A stretch of DNA of 64,000 bases, taken from the NCBI RefSeq assembly GCF_002806975.1, contig NZ_NIHD01000001.1, forward strand, positions 1-64,000, read 5' to 3'. This stretch comes from Marinobacter aromaticivorans. GTDB taxonomy: Bacteria > Pseudomonadota > Gammaproteobacteria > Pseudomonadales > Oleiphilaceae. The position numbers and the translations under genes are program-made. The notes beneath the pieces were generated by a model. It was not told the origin of the DNA. It saw nothing but the letters and a program-made list of their open reading frames with translations, and ran no database searches. The stretch's first letter is position 1. Every line of letters begins with the position of its first letter. Shown one piece after another: positions 1-8,564 of this stretch.

Positions 1-224
1 ATGGCGATAAAGAAGGTTGCCAGCAGCAGCATCTGGAAGTAGGAGCCAAACACTTTGGCGGTCCAGGCAAAGCCATTGCCGATCAGGTCGGCCACGCCCT
101 TGAGGTCGAACAGGGAGAAGCCGACGAACAGGACAATAAAGCCCACGCTGAGGGTGAGCACCACCGGATCACCCAGTTGGGCTATGGAGTAGTCCCCGCC
201 GGAATCGCGGCTGTTATTCTTCAT
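1..224 (-). CDS. BCCT-family (betaine/carnitine/choline) transporter, N-terminal fragment
   Basis: The gene runs off the left edge of the window, leaving about 74 codons from the N-terminus. The ATG at 222-224 opens a short hydrophilic segment, then a hydrophobic helix (LTLSVGFIVLFVGFSLF) and a segment containing GNGFAWTAKVFGSYFQM before another hydrophobic stretch. This pattern resembles the first membrane segments of BCCT secondary transporters, which import glycine betaine, choline or carnitine at the inner membrane for osmoprotection. The family call rests on this partial sequence and on typical spacing, so the substrate cannot be named. It is divergent from the sqr-like gene across 256 bp. 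The ribosome binding site is weak (AAGGG about 9 bases upstream). Confidence 0.6.
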   Translation of the reverse strand, partial: MKNNSRDSGGDYSIAQLGDPVVLTLSVGFIVLFVGFSLFDLKGVADLIGNGFAWTAKVFGSYFQMLLLATFFIA

Positions 225-372
225 AAAACCAACCCTTGTGATTAAACACAGCTAAACGAGGGGCGCGACCTTGCCACAAAGCGGGCGCCAATACCAACGT
301 CGCGAACCACTTTTGAACAGGGTGGCCTTTGTTCTGGCTGCCTTTTACCGGACCAAGGTGAATTGTTGAGGG

Positions 373-387
373 GCGACATTATGTCGC
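373..387. promoter_or_regulatory. 15-bp perfect palindrome upstream of the sulfide:quinone oxidoreductase gene
   Basis: GCGACAT-T-ATGTCGC is a perfect inverted repeat located about 95 bases before the sqr start codon, between the divergent BCCT and sqr genes. A short symmetrical site in this position could be an operator for a dimeric regulator. No regulator gene is adjacent, so its protein partner is unknown. Confidence 0.35.
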
Positions 388-480
388 AGGCCGACAGGGA
401 AGTTGGTTGGCTGGTTTAAGCTATATTGAAAGTACAACAAAAGAAAGCCGCCTGTGGCGGACCCTGGTCAGGAGATTAAC

Positions 481-1815
481 ATGCCTCGGTTTCCCTTGAA
501 GTCCCCTAATCTGGGGCGTCGTGAATTGCTCAAACTGGGGCTGGGTGCCAGTGCCGCCGGCCTGATGCCACTTTCCAGCCTGATGGCTAACACCGTTTCA
601 ACCCGGGCCCGCATCGTTATTCTGGGTGGTGGTGCTGCCGGTATGAGTATGGCGAATCGCCTGGTCAGGCGCTTGAGTGGTGCAACCATAACGGTGGTGG
701 AGCCGCGTGAGCTGCATCAATATCAGCCAGGCTGGACGCTTGTCGCCTCCGGTGTCTGGGAAGCTGACAGGACACTAAGACCCAACGCCGACTTCCGGCC
801 CGCGGGCATAGACTGGGTGAAAGGGCCCGCGGTAGGTATCGACGCCGAGCAACGTAAAATTACCCTGGCCGATGCCAGCACCCTCGAATACGACCTGCTG
901 GTTGTGGCTACAGGTTTGCAGCTGAATTATGACCTGATAGAGGGGATGTCACCCGAGCTGATCGGTAGTAACGGCATCGGCAGTGTTTATGCGAGCCTGG
1001 AGGCTGCAACCCGCACCCGTGATGCTATTGATGGATGGCTGGACAAAGGTGGTGGCCAAGGTATTTTTACCTCGCCGCAAACCGCCATCAAGTGCGCTGG
1101 TGCGCCTATCAAGATGACGTTTACCACCCTCTCCCGAATCAAGGCAAAGGGTGAACGTGAGCGTTTTGATCTGGACTACTATACCGCTGGAGGCGGAATG
1201 TTCAGTCAGCCCTGGGTCAGCGAGTTTTTGAAGCAGCGTTTTGACAGGGAAAACATTACCCGCCATCACCTTCAGTACCTCAGCGCCATTGATCCCGCAG
1301 GAAGGCAAGCCGAATTCACTTCGAAGGATGGCAGCACCGAAGTGCGCGACTACGACTTTATTCACGTGGTGCCGCCGATGAGCGCTCCGGACTTTGTCAA
1401 AGACAGCGATCTGATCGCCCAGGATGGCCCCTTCAAAGGAGAGTGGCTCGATAGCGACATGTATACGATGCAGCATAATCGCTATCCGGAGGTGTTTGGT
1501 ATCGGTGACGTAATAGGCTGTCCGATCAACAAAACCGCCGCCAGCGTAAAGGCCCAGGCGCCCGTAGTGGAGGCCAACATCGCAGCCTTCCTGCAAGAGA
1601 AGGCGCTGCCCGCGCGCCATAATGGCTATACGTCTTGCCCGCTGATTACAGACATCGGCAAGGCAATGCTGGTGGAGTTCGGTTACGACAACAACATGGA
1701 TTTCCTGCCTTCCTTCTCCTTTATTGATCCGAAGGAAGAATCCTGGTCGGTCTGGGTTCTCAAAGACCACCTGCTCCAGCCCGCCTATTACGCCATGCTT
1801 AAAGGCCGCGTTTAA
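481..1815 (+). CDS. sqr: Sulfide:quinone oxidoreductase-like FAD protein with Tat signal
   Basis: Predicted flavoprotein of 444 residues that oxidises sulfide and passes electrons to quinone at the membrane. The ATG at 481 is chosen because AGGAGA lies 6-11 bases upstream; the in-frame GTG at 454 would place that ribosome site inside the gene. A Rossmann FAD motif (ILGGGAAGMSMA) follows the leader. Cys205 in IKCAGAP and Cys386 in YTSCPL correspond to the redox cysteine pair expected in SQR, and a third Cys lies at about 347 in GDVIGCP. The N-terminus carries a twin-arginine leader (GRRELLKLG, then a hydrophobic Ala/Leu stretch), which is not typical of SQR. It is followed after 12 bases by a small membrane protein gene. 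The alternative, a flavocytochrome c sulfide dehydrogenase subunit, is less likely because the CAGAP motif favours SQR. Confidence 0.85.
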   Translation: MPRFPLKSPNLGRRELLKLGLGASAAGLMPLSSLMANTVSTRARIVILGGGAAGMSMANRLVRRLSGATITVVEPRELHQYQPGWTLVASGVWEADRTLRPNADFRPAGIDWVKGPAVGIDAEQRKITLADASTLEYDLLVVATGLQLNYDLIEGMSPELIGSNGIGSVYASLEAATRTRDAIDGWLDKGGGQGIFTSPQTAIKCAGAPIKMTFTTLSRIKAKGERERFDLDYYTAGGGMFSQPWVSEFLKQRFDRENITRHHLQYLSAIDPAGRQAEFTSKDGSTEVRDYDFIHVVPPMSAPDFVKDSDLIAQDGPFKGEWLDSDMYTMQHNRYPEVFGIGDVIGCPINKTAASVKAQAPVVEANIAAFLQEKALPARHNGYTSCPLITDIGKAMLVEFGYDNNMDFLPSFSFIDPKEESWSVWVLKDHLLQPAYYAMLKGRV

Positions 1816-1827
1816 GGAGATTTTATT

Positions 1828-2175
1828 ATGACATTTTCAATTTCCGGTATATTCGCTGTGCTGTCATACGCCATCCAGCCTTTTGTGACGTTGATCCTTG
1901 CTGTTCTTGCAGTGCTGGTCATTGTTCAGCTTGTCGCCAGGAGCCGCCACTATCGCGCCGGAAGCCACAGCTGCACTCCTGCGGCCATTGTGGCATTGCT
2001 GGCAGGCCTTGCGACGGTCTGGTTGCTGCCGATGCTGACCAGCTCCCGCGTGGCCTTTGTAACCACAGTGGTTGACTGGCTGGCACTCATTGCTGCGTCG
2101 CTGGGTGTCGCACTTATTGTGTGGTTGATACTGCATCCACTGAGTTATCTGGTCCGTGGTGCGCGGCAGAGTTAG
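1828..2175 (+). CDS. Small integral membrane protein next to sqr
   Basis: A 115-residue protein with about three hydrophobic segments (near residues 12-36, 52-70 and 82-104), separated by a short basic loop (ARSRHYRAGSHS). The start has a clear ribosome site (TAAGGAGA) that overlaps the sqr stop, and the gap from sqr is only 12 bases, so the two genes are almost certainly co-transcribed. No catalytic or ligand motif is visible and I do not recognise the family. It might anchor or assist the sulfide oxidoreductase at the membrane, but this is inferred only from position. Confidence 0.75.
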   Translation: MTFSISGIFAVLSYAIQPFVTLILAVLAVLVIVQLVARSRHYRAGSHSCTPAAIVALLAGLATVWLLPMLTSSRVAFVTTVVDWLALIAASLGVALIVWLILHPLSYLVRGARQS

Positions 2176-2196
2176 CCGCGCACTTATCAGACATAT

Positions 2197-2853
2197 TTAG
2201 AAGGTGCAGTCAGTTCCGTCCCAGGATCTGAAACATCCGGTATCAGCAAGCCGCAGTTCATCAATCTGCCGGCGCAGCCCCGGAATGGCCTCTTCTAGGG
2301 TCAGATCCGCCGAGTCACCACCCATATCGGTGGCAACCCAGCCCGGATGGTAAATGCCCACCGCGATTCCGTCACTTTCCAGGCTTATTGCCAGGTTACG
2401 GCCAAGGTTTATCACCGCCGCTTTGGATGAGCGATAGATGAACCGGTTGCCGGCAGGCAAGTGCTGGGACCCCATCTGGCTCGCAATAATGGCAATTTTC
2501 GGAGCTTCGCCCGCTTCCATGCTGGCCCGAAGGTTGGGTAGCAGGGCCTGAACCACCAGAAACACACCGGTGACATTCACGGCAAAAGTCCGGGCCCAAA
2601 GTTCCGGGGCATATCCGGTTTCCAGTTCATCAAACTTGTCGAGAGAAACCCCCGCATTACAGACCAGTGTGGAAACTGGGCGCCCTTGCAGGCGTTTCGC
2701 CAGTTGTTTGATGCTCTCAGGGTCTGCAACATCCAGTGGTTCCATGCCGGGAGCATTCCGGGCCGTCGCAATAACCTTTTCTCCCGAGCCTTGCCACTCC
2801 CTTGCAAGTGCTTGCCCTATGCCACGGTTGGCACCGGTAATCAGTATTGTCAT
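2197..2853 (-). CDS. Short-chain dehydrogenase/reductase (SDR)
   Basis: A 218-residue NAD(P)-dependent oxidoreductase of the classical SDR family. It shows the nucleotide-binding TGANRGIG motif at the N-terminus, NAG (CNAGVS), and an active-site Tyr/Lys pair (YRSSKAA) with an upstream Ser in IIASQMG. The pattern after the active site (HPGWVATDMGG) is common in SDRs related to C-factor/CsgA-like proteins. The ATG at 2853 is preferred over an in-frame GTG 15 bases upstream because AGGAGA sits between them. It converges with the sqr operon across 21 bases. The substrate is not predictable. Confidence 0.85.
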   Translation of the reverse strand: MTILITGANRGIGQALAREWQGSGEKVIATARNAPGMEPLDVADPESIKQLAKRLQGRPVSTLVCNAGVSLDKFDELETGYAPELWARTFAVNVTGVFLVVQALLPNLRASMEAGEAPKIAIIASQMGSQHLPAGNRFIYRSSKAAVINLGRNLAISLESDGIAVGIYHPGWVATDMGGDSADLTLEEAIPGLRRQIDELRLADTGCFRSWDGTDCTF

Positions 2854-2970
2854 GGGGCTTCTCCTCACTTCCGGGCAGTTTGCAGGGCGGAAAGGCTAAC
2901 GCTGATTCGCATTTTTGCCCCGGTTGACACTATGTGGACACTTCCAGCATAAACTCAAATCCCGGAAACG

Positions 2971-3000
2971 AAAAAAGCTCCTGATTTCAGGAGCTTTTTT
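2971..3000. terminator. Rho-independent terminator of tmRNA (symmetrical)
   Basis: A perfect inverted repeat A6-GCTCCTGA-TT-TCAGGAGC-T6 starts 10 bases past the 3' CCA of the tmRNA gene. A/T runs on both sides allow it to act in either direction. Confidence 0.85.
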
Positions 3001-3009
3001 CTGGTTGTT

Positions 3010-3373
3010 TGGTGGAGACGGCGGGAATTGAACCCGCGTCCGCCAGTACTATGCCTTGAGATCTACATGTTTATGTCCTTCTATTTATTTAACCTCAAGC
3101 GACCCGAAGGCCAGGGTGCAAGAGGCGAGTTCTTTAAATCTTAGCCGTCAGACAGTGAACTCTGGCTAACGGAGCATCCCGTAAGCGATGACGTCCTGAG
3201 ATGTTGCTTCCGGGCTACGGGCGACCCGGTCAGGACGACTAGCAGCTTACGCTGCTAGTGCGTAGTTTTCGTCGTTTGCGACTATTGCGTTGCAGCTTTG
3301 GATTTACGAGATTGGCTGCCATCTCGACATGCACTCAAGGGTTCGCCACCAGCGTCGAAGCCATGTCGTCCCC
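3010..3373 (-). ncRNA. ssrA: Transfer-messenger RNA (tmRNA)
   Basis: A 364-nt one-piece tmRNA that rescues stalled ribosomes and tags unfinished proteins for degradation. The 5' end (GGGGACGACATGGCTTCGAC) pairs with the 3' end (GCCGTCTCCACCA) in a tRNA-like acceptor stem with one G-U pair, and the CCA is encoded. The T arm carries GGGTTCAATTCCCGCC. The tag reading frame lies at 3279-3247 and encodes ANDENYALAA followed by TAA, preceded by the usual region ending in CGCAATAGTC. Its protein partner smpB lies 1.6 kb away. A promoter and terminator flank it. Confidence 0.97.
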
Positions 3374-3381
3374 TTGCATTC

Positions 3382-3411
3382 AGTATATGTGGGCGCCTTG
3401 CACAACTTCAA
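3382..3411 (-). promoter_or_regulatory. Sigma-70-type promoter of ssrA
   Basis: On the minus strand TTGAAG (3411-3406) and TATACT (3387-3382) are separated by 18 bases. The -10 hexamer ends 8 bases before the mature tmRNA 5' end, which fits direct transcription initiation or a very short precursor. Confidence 0.65.
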
Positions 3412-3464
3412 GCCCTCTTTGCTGATAATTTGCGCAAGGCGGGCTGCCCGGGGGCCGGTTCCTC

Positions 3465-4883
3465 TCAACCAGCCAGGCGTTTGATACTCTCTTGCCTGCC
3501 CGCCAGGGCCGCGTGGCTCAGGGCCTCAAAGCTCTCGCGGAAGTAGCCCATCACGGCATCCGGGTCCGCCTGGATGGCTTTGTCTACGGTAATGCCGAAC
3601 TGAACCGTACCGGCATAGCTGAAAATACTCATGCCGATACCGATATTGCCGCTCTGTGGCACCCAGAACATGGGCTGCACCAGTTTGCTGCCGGCAAGAT
3701 ACACCGGTTCTCTGGGGCCGGGCACGTTGGTAAGTACCGCTGAGGCTTTGTTGCTGAGCAATTCCAGTGCCCGCCGCTCCAGAATGTCAGGGCCCCGCCC
3801 GAACAGATCAAGCAGGCTGTAAGTAACCTGAGCCTGATAGGATTGCTTGAGGCGGTTCATATTTTCCTGAACCTGCCGGAAGCACATAACGGGATCGGCA
3901 ATTTCCACCGGCAGGCAGACCAGCACCAGCCCGAACTGGTTCCCCAGGGTCTCTATGGGCTGATTGAGAGGCCTCAGGTTAAACGGCACAGCAACGCGGA
4001 TTCCACAATCGGGAATGACTTCCTTGCTGGCCTTGAAGTGCCGATGGAGCGCCCCTGTGGCTGCGCAGAGCAGGGTGTCGTTGATAGTGCCACCCAGGGC
4101 CTTGGCGCAGGCTTTTACTTCGGCCAGATCCAGTGGCTCGGCCCAGGCAACATGTTTGCGCCCGGATAGCGGGTTTTTCAACCCGGTCTTTGGTTCAAAC
4201 GGGGCCAGCCCGAGTTTCAGCAGGTCTACCGCCACGCCAGTGGCGGTACTGGCCAGTTTCAGAGGGTAATTGGGCTCTTCCCGCACAGATTGCATGAATA
4301 GCTTGGCCTGGTAGGTGGCCGCCTCGGTTGTGTCGAGGGCGCGATGGAGGAGGCGGTTTATGATTGAGGGTGTGTGCTCTTTCAGGGGCCGGGACAAGGA
4401 GACTTTCTTTACAGCGGGTTCCGGGGTTTTGTCGGTTAAAGAAAGCAGTACCCGAACCAGCGATATGCCATCGGCAATACAATGGTGAATACGTATCAAG
4501 AGTGCGCAACCGCCCTGATAGTTATCGATGTAATGCATCTGCCACAGGGGATGTCGCAGGTCCAGCGAGGTGCTGTTGAGGTCGCTGGCCAGAGCCTGGA
4601 GCTCGGCTTTCCCGGCCTTTCCCGGGAGCGCGATCCGGTGCAGGTGGTTATCGATATCAAACAGTGGATCGTCCTGCCAGTAGGTCTTGTCGCCTTCATC
4701 AACAACGCGCTGGCGAAATCGCCGAAAGCACAGAAAGCGCTCATTGATGATGCGTTCCAGGCGGCTGATAGCGATTGGTTTATCGAATACCAGCACGGCC
4801 GAGATCATCATCGGATTACTTGGGGTGTCCATCCGTAACCACGAGCGGTCAACCGCTGTCATTGGGACCCGTTTAGCTGACAT
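3465..4883 (-). CDS. Wax ester synthase/acyl-CoA:diacylglycerol acyltransferase (WS/DGAT)
   Basis: A 472-residue acyltransferase that joins fatty acyl-CoA to fatty alcohol or diacylglycerol, producing storage wax esters or triacylglycerol at the membrane/lipid-body surface. The catalytic HHxxxDG motif is seen as HHCIADG at residues 133-139. Other family marks include the N-terminal stretch around DRSWLRMDTPSNPMMI, NDTLLCAATGAL in the middle and NVPGP in the C-terminal half. The length fits the family (about 450-475). The start has GGAGGG about 8 bases upstream. The gene stands alone between ssrA and smpB. Neutral-lipid storage via several WS/DGAT paralogs is typical of Marinobacter, so other copies are expected elsewhere in the genome. 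Confidence 0.93.
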   Translation of the reverse strand: MSAKRVPMTAVDRSWLRMDTPSNPMMISAVLVFDKPIAISRLERIINERFLCFRRFRQRVVDEGDKTYWQDDPLFDIDNHLHRIALPGKAGKAELQALASDLNSTSLDLRHPLWQMHYIDNYQGGCALLIRIHHCIADGISLVRVLLSLTDKTPEPAVKKVSLSRPLKEHTPSIINRLLHRALDTTEAATYQAKLFMQSVREEPNYPLKLASTATGVAVDLLKLGLAPFEPKTGLKNPLSGRKHVAWAEPLDLAEVKACAKALGGTINDTLLCAATGALHRHFKASKEVIPDCGIRVAVPFNLRPLNQPIETLGNQFGLVLVCLPVEIADPVMCFRQVQENMNRLKQSYQAQVTYSLLDLFGRGPDILERRALELLSNKASAVLTNVPGPREPVYLAGSKLVQPMFWVPQSGNIGIGMSIFSYAGTVQFGITVDKAIQADPDAVMGYFRESFEALSHAALAGRQESIKRLAG

Positions 4884-4994
4884 AAGCCCTCCCTCTGCAG
4901 TGCACCGGACAACAGCAGTATAGGCAGGTAAAAAAGCGGTGCATACAGCTCAGTATGCGACACAAAGTGCCCCTTGCCCATGACGCGGATCAGG

Positions 4995-5026
4995 AAACGC
5001 CTGACAGCCGGCGCTGTCAGGCGTTT
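4995..5026 (-). terminator. Hairpin overlapping the smpB stop codon
   Basis: A perfect 13-bp inverted repeat (AAACGCCTGACAG / CTGTCAGGCGTTT) with a 6-base loop covers the last codons of smpB. On the minus strand the descending arm ends in GTTT then CCTG, so the T-tract is short. Likely a terminator or 3'-end stabiliser for smpB mRNA. Confidence 0.6.
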
Positions 5027-5496
5027 GCGTCACGCAGAATGCGCTGTTTCTGGCGGTTCCAGTCCCGCTCTTTTTCGGTGGCACGCTTGTCGTAGAGCTT
5101 TTTGCCTTTTACCAGCGCAATTTCGCACTTCACCTTGTTCTTCTTCCAATACAGGGCAAGAGGAATACAGGTATAACCCTCCTTACTGACCTGGCCCACA
5201 ATTTTGGCAATTTCTTTGGCATGGAGAAGAAGCTTGCGGGTGCGGGTAGGGTCTGCAACCACGTGGGTAGAGGCCGTGTTGAGCGGGGTGATGTGAGCAC
5301 CCAGGAGCCAGGCCTCGCCATTCTTGAGGAGTACATAGGCATCCACCAGCTGGGCCTTGCCCGCGCGCAGGGATTTTACTTCCCAGCCCTGCAGGGCCAG
5401 GCCCGCCTCAAAGCGATCCTCAATATGGTATTCGTGTTTCGCCTTTTTGTTGAGGGCGATGGTACTGCTGGGGGTACCGGGTTTTTTCTTGCTCAT
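5017..5496 (-). CDS. smpB: SsrA-binding protein SmpB
   Basis: A 159-residue basic RNA-binding protein that delivers tmRNA to stalled ribosomes. The OB-fold body shows [24 protein letters not shown] and [11 protein letters not shown]. The C-terminal tail ([23 protein letters not shown]) is the helical extension that enters the mRNA channel. The start at MSKKK is chosen because family members begin here; the 31 upstream in-frame residues have no family resemblance. It is divergent from the NSS transporter gene and close to its RNA partner ssrA. Confidence 0.96.
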   Translation of the reverse strand: MSKKKPGTPSSTIALNKKAKHEYHIEDRFEAGLALQGWEVKSLRAGKAQLVDAYVLLKNGEAWLLGAHITPLNTASTHVVADPTRTRKLLLHAKEIAKIVGQVSKEGYTCIPLALYWKKNKVKCEIALVKGKKLYDKRATEKERDWNRQKQRILRDANA

Positions 5497-5684
5497 GAAA
5501 CAGTTATCCGGCTTCGGACGAATGATCGGGCCAACCATGCACAGGTCGGCGAAAGGCGCATTGTAGCCCAGGAGTGCCAGACCGGTCACGAAATGGCCTT
5601 CGATGGCACGTAAAAGCGCGCCCGGTTCGTGCGCGACAGAGCCCTTCGGCTACAATGTTGGGTCAGACACTTTCAGGGGCGAAA

Positions 5685-7310
5685 ATGCCTACGCCGTATC
5701 AGACACCTAACGGGTCATTTACCCGCAAATCTACGTTCTTCTGGGCCGCAGTGGGCGCAACTGTGGGTCTGGCTAACCTGTGGCAGTTTCCTTATCTGGC
5801 GAGCCTGCACGGTGGCGGGCTCTTTGTTCTGGTGTATCTCGGTTGCCTGATACTGGTGGCCTTGCCCCTGATGGTTACCGAAGCCGCCGTTGGTCGCTAC
5901 GCACGCCGTGGCATTGTATTGGCGATGGATGGGCTTGTTCGCAGCGCGAAGAGCTCAAGAGTATGGATGGTCGCAGCCCGCCTGAGCATACTGGCGGCTT
6001 TTCTGGTGTTGTCTTTTACCGCGGTATTCGGCGCTATTGCACTGGCCTATGTGTTTTTTGGGGCAATGGGCCGGTTTTCCGGTGCCGGGGAGGCAGGGGC
6101 CATCAATATCCTTGCCGGGCTGGTGTCTGATCCGCGGGCATTTCGCGAGTTTATGGGTTGGCATGTTTTTTTCCTGTTTCTGGTGCTTTGGGTATCCGGG
6201 CAGGGTGTGGCTGATGGCCTCGAACGGGCGTTCAGAATCCTGGTGCCCTTTACTCTGCTGATTCTGCTCGCCCTTTTCGGGTTTGCCGCCTGGCAGGGGC
6301 GAATTGACGGTGCCATGAGCCTGGTTCTCGACATGCGTCCGCAGGATCTCACCTGGGCGAGTGTGCGATCGGCCCTATTTCATGCGTTTTTTACACTGGG
6401 CCTGGGGATGGGGGTCTGGGCCGTTCTTGGCTCTTACAGCGCACCGGAAACGCGCCTGAAGCGATCGGTGCTAGCGGCGGTACTGGTTGATACCCTGGTG
6501 GCGATCCTGGCCGGGGTGCTGGTTTTTTCTCTGGCCACCGAAAGCAACACTTTTGATGGTGAGCGAGGGTTTAGCCTGTTGTTCGTTTCACTCCCGGTTA
6601 CCCTTGCCCAGTTCCCGGCAAGCCAGTTTGTTATCTCCACTGTATTCGTTGTAGTGGTGATGATCGTGTGGGCAACGGCCCTGGCTCTGTTGGAGCCGGT
6701 GGTAGGCTGGTTCCGTGAGTGGACGGCTGCGCCGCGGGGATTGACGGTGATTCTGGTGGGCCTGACGGTTTGGCTGGTGGGCCTGGCCTCGCTGTTTTCG
6801 TTCAACCTGTGGTCGGAGTACCGGTTCGGCGGAGCAACGCTGTTCCGCTGGCTGGAAGTCGCTACGGGTGGATTAATAATCCCCCTGGTGGCGATTCTCA
6901 TGGCAGTTTTTACTGGCTGGCAGCTGACCAGAAATCTCTCAAAAACCATAGTGGGAGCAACGCCCAGGGTCCTTGATACAATCTGGCTATGGGTCATGCG
7001 TCTGGTGTTACCGGTGGTGGTTGCCTACATAGGTATTCATTACACGGTTGGCTCCCTGGCAAGCTTGTGTGACAACGGCGGCGACGCCTTCTGGTGCGAA
7101 CCCGTGCCAGGGATGGTGTCGCGGGGCAATGATCAGGCTCCCGCAGAGGCGCCAGAGGGGGATGAACTCGGTGTTGTCAGGGGAAATGCGGATGACGGTG
7201 CAGGTGATCTGCTGCCGGCAGAGCAAAGGCCGGCAGACAAGCAGGATAGCCGGCAATCGACACCTGAAAATACCCCCAAGAACGATGATATCCTTTATCA
7301 TAGCGTCTGA
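5685..7310 (+). CDS. Sodium-dependent transporter of the NSS (SNF) family
   Basis: A 541-residue inner-membrane symporter with about 11-12 hydrophobic helices. The first helix carries the family signature GATVGLANLWQFPYLASLHGGG, the Na+/substrate site in LeuT-like proteins, which import amino acids or related amines with sodium. The ATG at 5685 follows AGGGG by 5 bases, so the in-frame codons from 5574 are discarded. After the last helix there is a hydrophilic tail of about 65 residues rich in Asp, Glu, Pro and Gln, longer than in most bacterial members. The substrate cannot be inferred from context. Confidence 0.88.
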   Translation: MPTPYQTPNGSFTRKSTFFWAAVGATVGLANLWQFPYLASLHGGGLFVLVYLGCLILVALPLMVTEAAVGRYARRGIVLAMDGLVRSAKSSRVWMVAARLSILAAFLVLSFTAVFGAIALAYVFFGAMGRFSGAGEAGAINILAGLVSDPRAFREFMGWHVFFLFLVLWVSGQGVADGLERAFRILVPFTLLILLALFGFAAWQGRIDGAMSLVLDMRPQDLTWASVRSALFHAFFTLGLGMGVWAVLGSYSAPETRLKRSVLAAVLVDTLVAILAGVLVFSLATESNTFDGERGFSLLFVSLPVTLAQFPASQFVISTVFVVVVMIVWATALALLEPVVGWFREWTAAPRGLTVILVGLTVWLVGLASLFSFNLWSEYRFGGATLFRWLEVATGGLIIPLVAILMAVFTGWQLTRNLSKTIVGATPRVLDTIWLWVMRLVLPVVVAYIGIHYTVGSLASLCDNGGDAFWCEPVPGMVSRGNDQAPAEAPEGDELGVVRGNADDGAGDLLPAEQRPADKQDSRQSTPENTPKNDDILYHSV

Positions 7311-7385
7311 TTGCAGCATTGTTAGCTCGTTATACATCTGCAACAGGTTTCAACGCGCGTTTGATAAGCAGGACAATTGGTTCCA

Positions 7386-7829
7386 ATGCCCCATCAGATT
7401 GATAAAACAGCCCTGGTTATGCACTCTGCGGAGCGCATGTTTCATCTGGTAAACGACATCGCCCGATACCCCGAGTTTCTGCCCTGGTGTGCCGGTGCCG
7501 AGATTCATCAGCAAAATCCGGAACAAATCGTGGCGTCACTTGAAATCGCCAAGGGTGGTGTGCGCCACAAGCTCACCACGCGTAACCAGCTGTTAATGCC
7601 TGAAGCCATTGAGATGGACCTGGTGGACGGGCCGTTTCGCAATCTCAAGGGGCGCTGGCACTTCAAGGCGCTGGATGACAATGCCTGCAAAGTTGTCCTG
7701 ACTCTGGAATTCGAGTTCTCAGGCTCCCTGTCTCGCATGACCTTTGGCCCTGTGTTCAATCAGGCGGCCACTACCATGGTGGATGCTTTTTGCCGTCGCG
7801 CCGACGCTGTCTATAAAGGAGGTGCCTGA
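7386..7829 (+). CDS. ratA: RatA-type START/coenzyme Q-binding protein
   Basis: A 147-residue member of the polyketide cyclase/START family (Coq10/RatA). In E. coli RatA has been described as interfering with 50S subunit association, while eukaryotic homologs bind ubiquinone; which role applies here is open. The family pattern is clear: SAERMFHLVNDIARYPEFLPWCAG near the N-terminus, GPFRNLKGRWHF in the middle and a C-terminal amphipathic helix (FNQAATTMVDAFCRRADAVY). The ATG at 7386 is preferred over the in-frame TTG three codons upstream. It overlaps ratB by one base (TGATG), indicating translational coupling. Confidence 0.9.
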   Translation: MPHQIDKTALVMHSAERMFHLVNDIARYPEFLPWCAGAEIHQQNPEQIVASLEIAKGGVRHKLTTRNQLLMPEAIEMDLVDGPFRNLKGRWHFKALDDNACKVVLTLEFEFSGSLSRMTFGPVFNQAATTMVDAFCRRADAVYKGGA

Positions 7830-8122
7830 TGCCGCAGGTGGAAGTAGCCTTCGCCCGGCCTGATAAGCAGGAAATTATTCCGGTTCAGGTTCCGGAAGGC
7901 ACAACGGCACTTGAGGCAGTCAAGCTGTCCGGCATTGTTGAGATATTTCCGGAGATTGATCCCGATTCCATCGATATGGGAATATTCGGCAAGGTCATCA
8001 AAAACCCGGCAAAGCACGAAGTGCGCACCGGGGACAGGGTGGAATTATACCGCCCCCTCAAGATCGACCCGAAACAGGCGCGCCTGAATCGGGCCAAAAA
8101 GAAAACCGGGCCGGATCAGTAG
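7829..8122 (+). CDS. ratB: RnfH/RatB family ubiquitin-like protein
   Basis: A 97-residue beta-grasp protein of the RnfH family. Typical features are VEVAFARPDKQEIIPVQVPEG at the start, GTTALEAVKLSGI, and VELYRPLKIDPKQARLNRA near the basic C-terminus. It is the usual downstream partner of ratA. Its function is not settled. It overlaps the bamE gene tail to tail by 7 bases, so the two transcripts are complementary at their 3' ends. Confidence 0.9.
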   Translation: MPQVEVAFARPDKQEIIPVQVPEGTTALEAVKLSGIVEIFPEIDPDSIDMGIFGKVIKNPAKHEVRTGDRVELYRPLKIDPKQARLNRAKKKTGPDQ

Positions 8123-8442
8123 GCGGGTGTTTCTTCCAGCAGCTGCGCTTCGTAATGAGAAAAGCGGTCGTCGTCGTAATACACAATGATACGTTGCTCT
8201 TCAATATCGCCTCCACGGCGCTGGAAGGTATACACGTAGTATTCGCGGGAAAGGTCAGCCGGGTTCAGCATCAGAGGGCTGCCAAGGAGCGCATGAACCT
8301 GGTTGCGAGGCATGCCCTCGTTTAGTTTTGTCAGCTCTTCATCAGTAACAATGTTGCCTTGCTGGACGTTAATCTTGTAAACGCCCGGGAAAGCACAACC
8401 GGACAGAATGAGAGTGAGAATGAGAGCTGTGAGCTTTTGCAT
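8116..8442 (-). CDS. bamE: Outer membrane assembly lipoprotein BamE
   Basis: A 108-residue lipoprotein of the BAM complex, which inserts beta-barrel proteins in the outer membrane. A short signal peptide ends in a lipobox (LILSGC, Cys at about 16). The SmpA/OmlA domain shows FPGVYKINVQQGNIV, the helix with LNEGMPRNQVHALLGSP, and the beta-strand YYVYTFQRRGG. The start at MQKLTALIL is chosen because it gives a proper signal peptide; the ORF can be extended upstream by 43 residues with no signal character. It is divergent from fur, as in Pseudomonas. Confidence 0.94.
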   Translation of the reverse strand: MQKLTALILTLILSGCAFPGVYKINVQQGNIVTDEELTKLNEGMPRNQVHALLGSPLMLNPADLSREYYVYTFQRRGGDIEEQRIIVYYDDDRFSHYEAQLLEETPAY

Positions 8443-8564
8443 CGCCAGTGGAAATCCTCTATCTTGAAATCGCCTGCCAAGGGCAGGTGTGGCACGGGTT
8501 AACCGTTCAATAGCGGCTTCATCATACCGGAAGCCGTGAGGCACACCAAAGAGTGAATAGGAAC

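Noticed and set aside
454..480. GTG start for the sulfide:quinone oxidoreductase
   Set aside because: It would put the AGGAGA ribosome site inside the coding region; the ATG at 481 is better placed.
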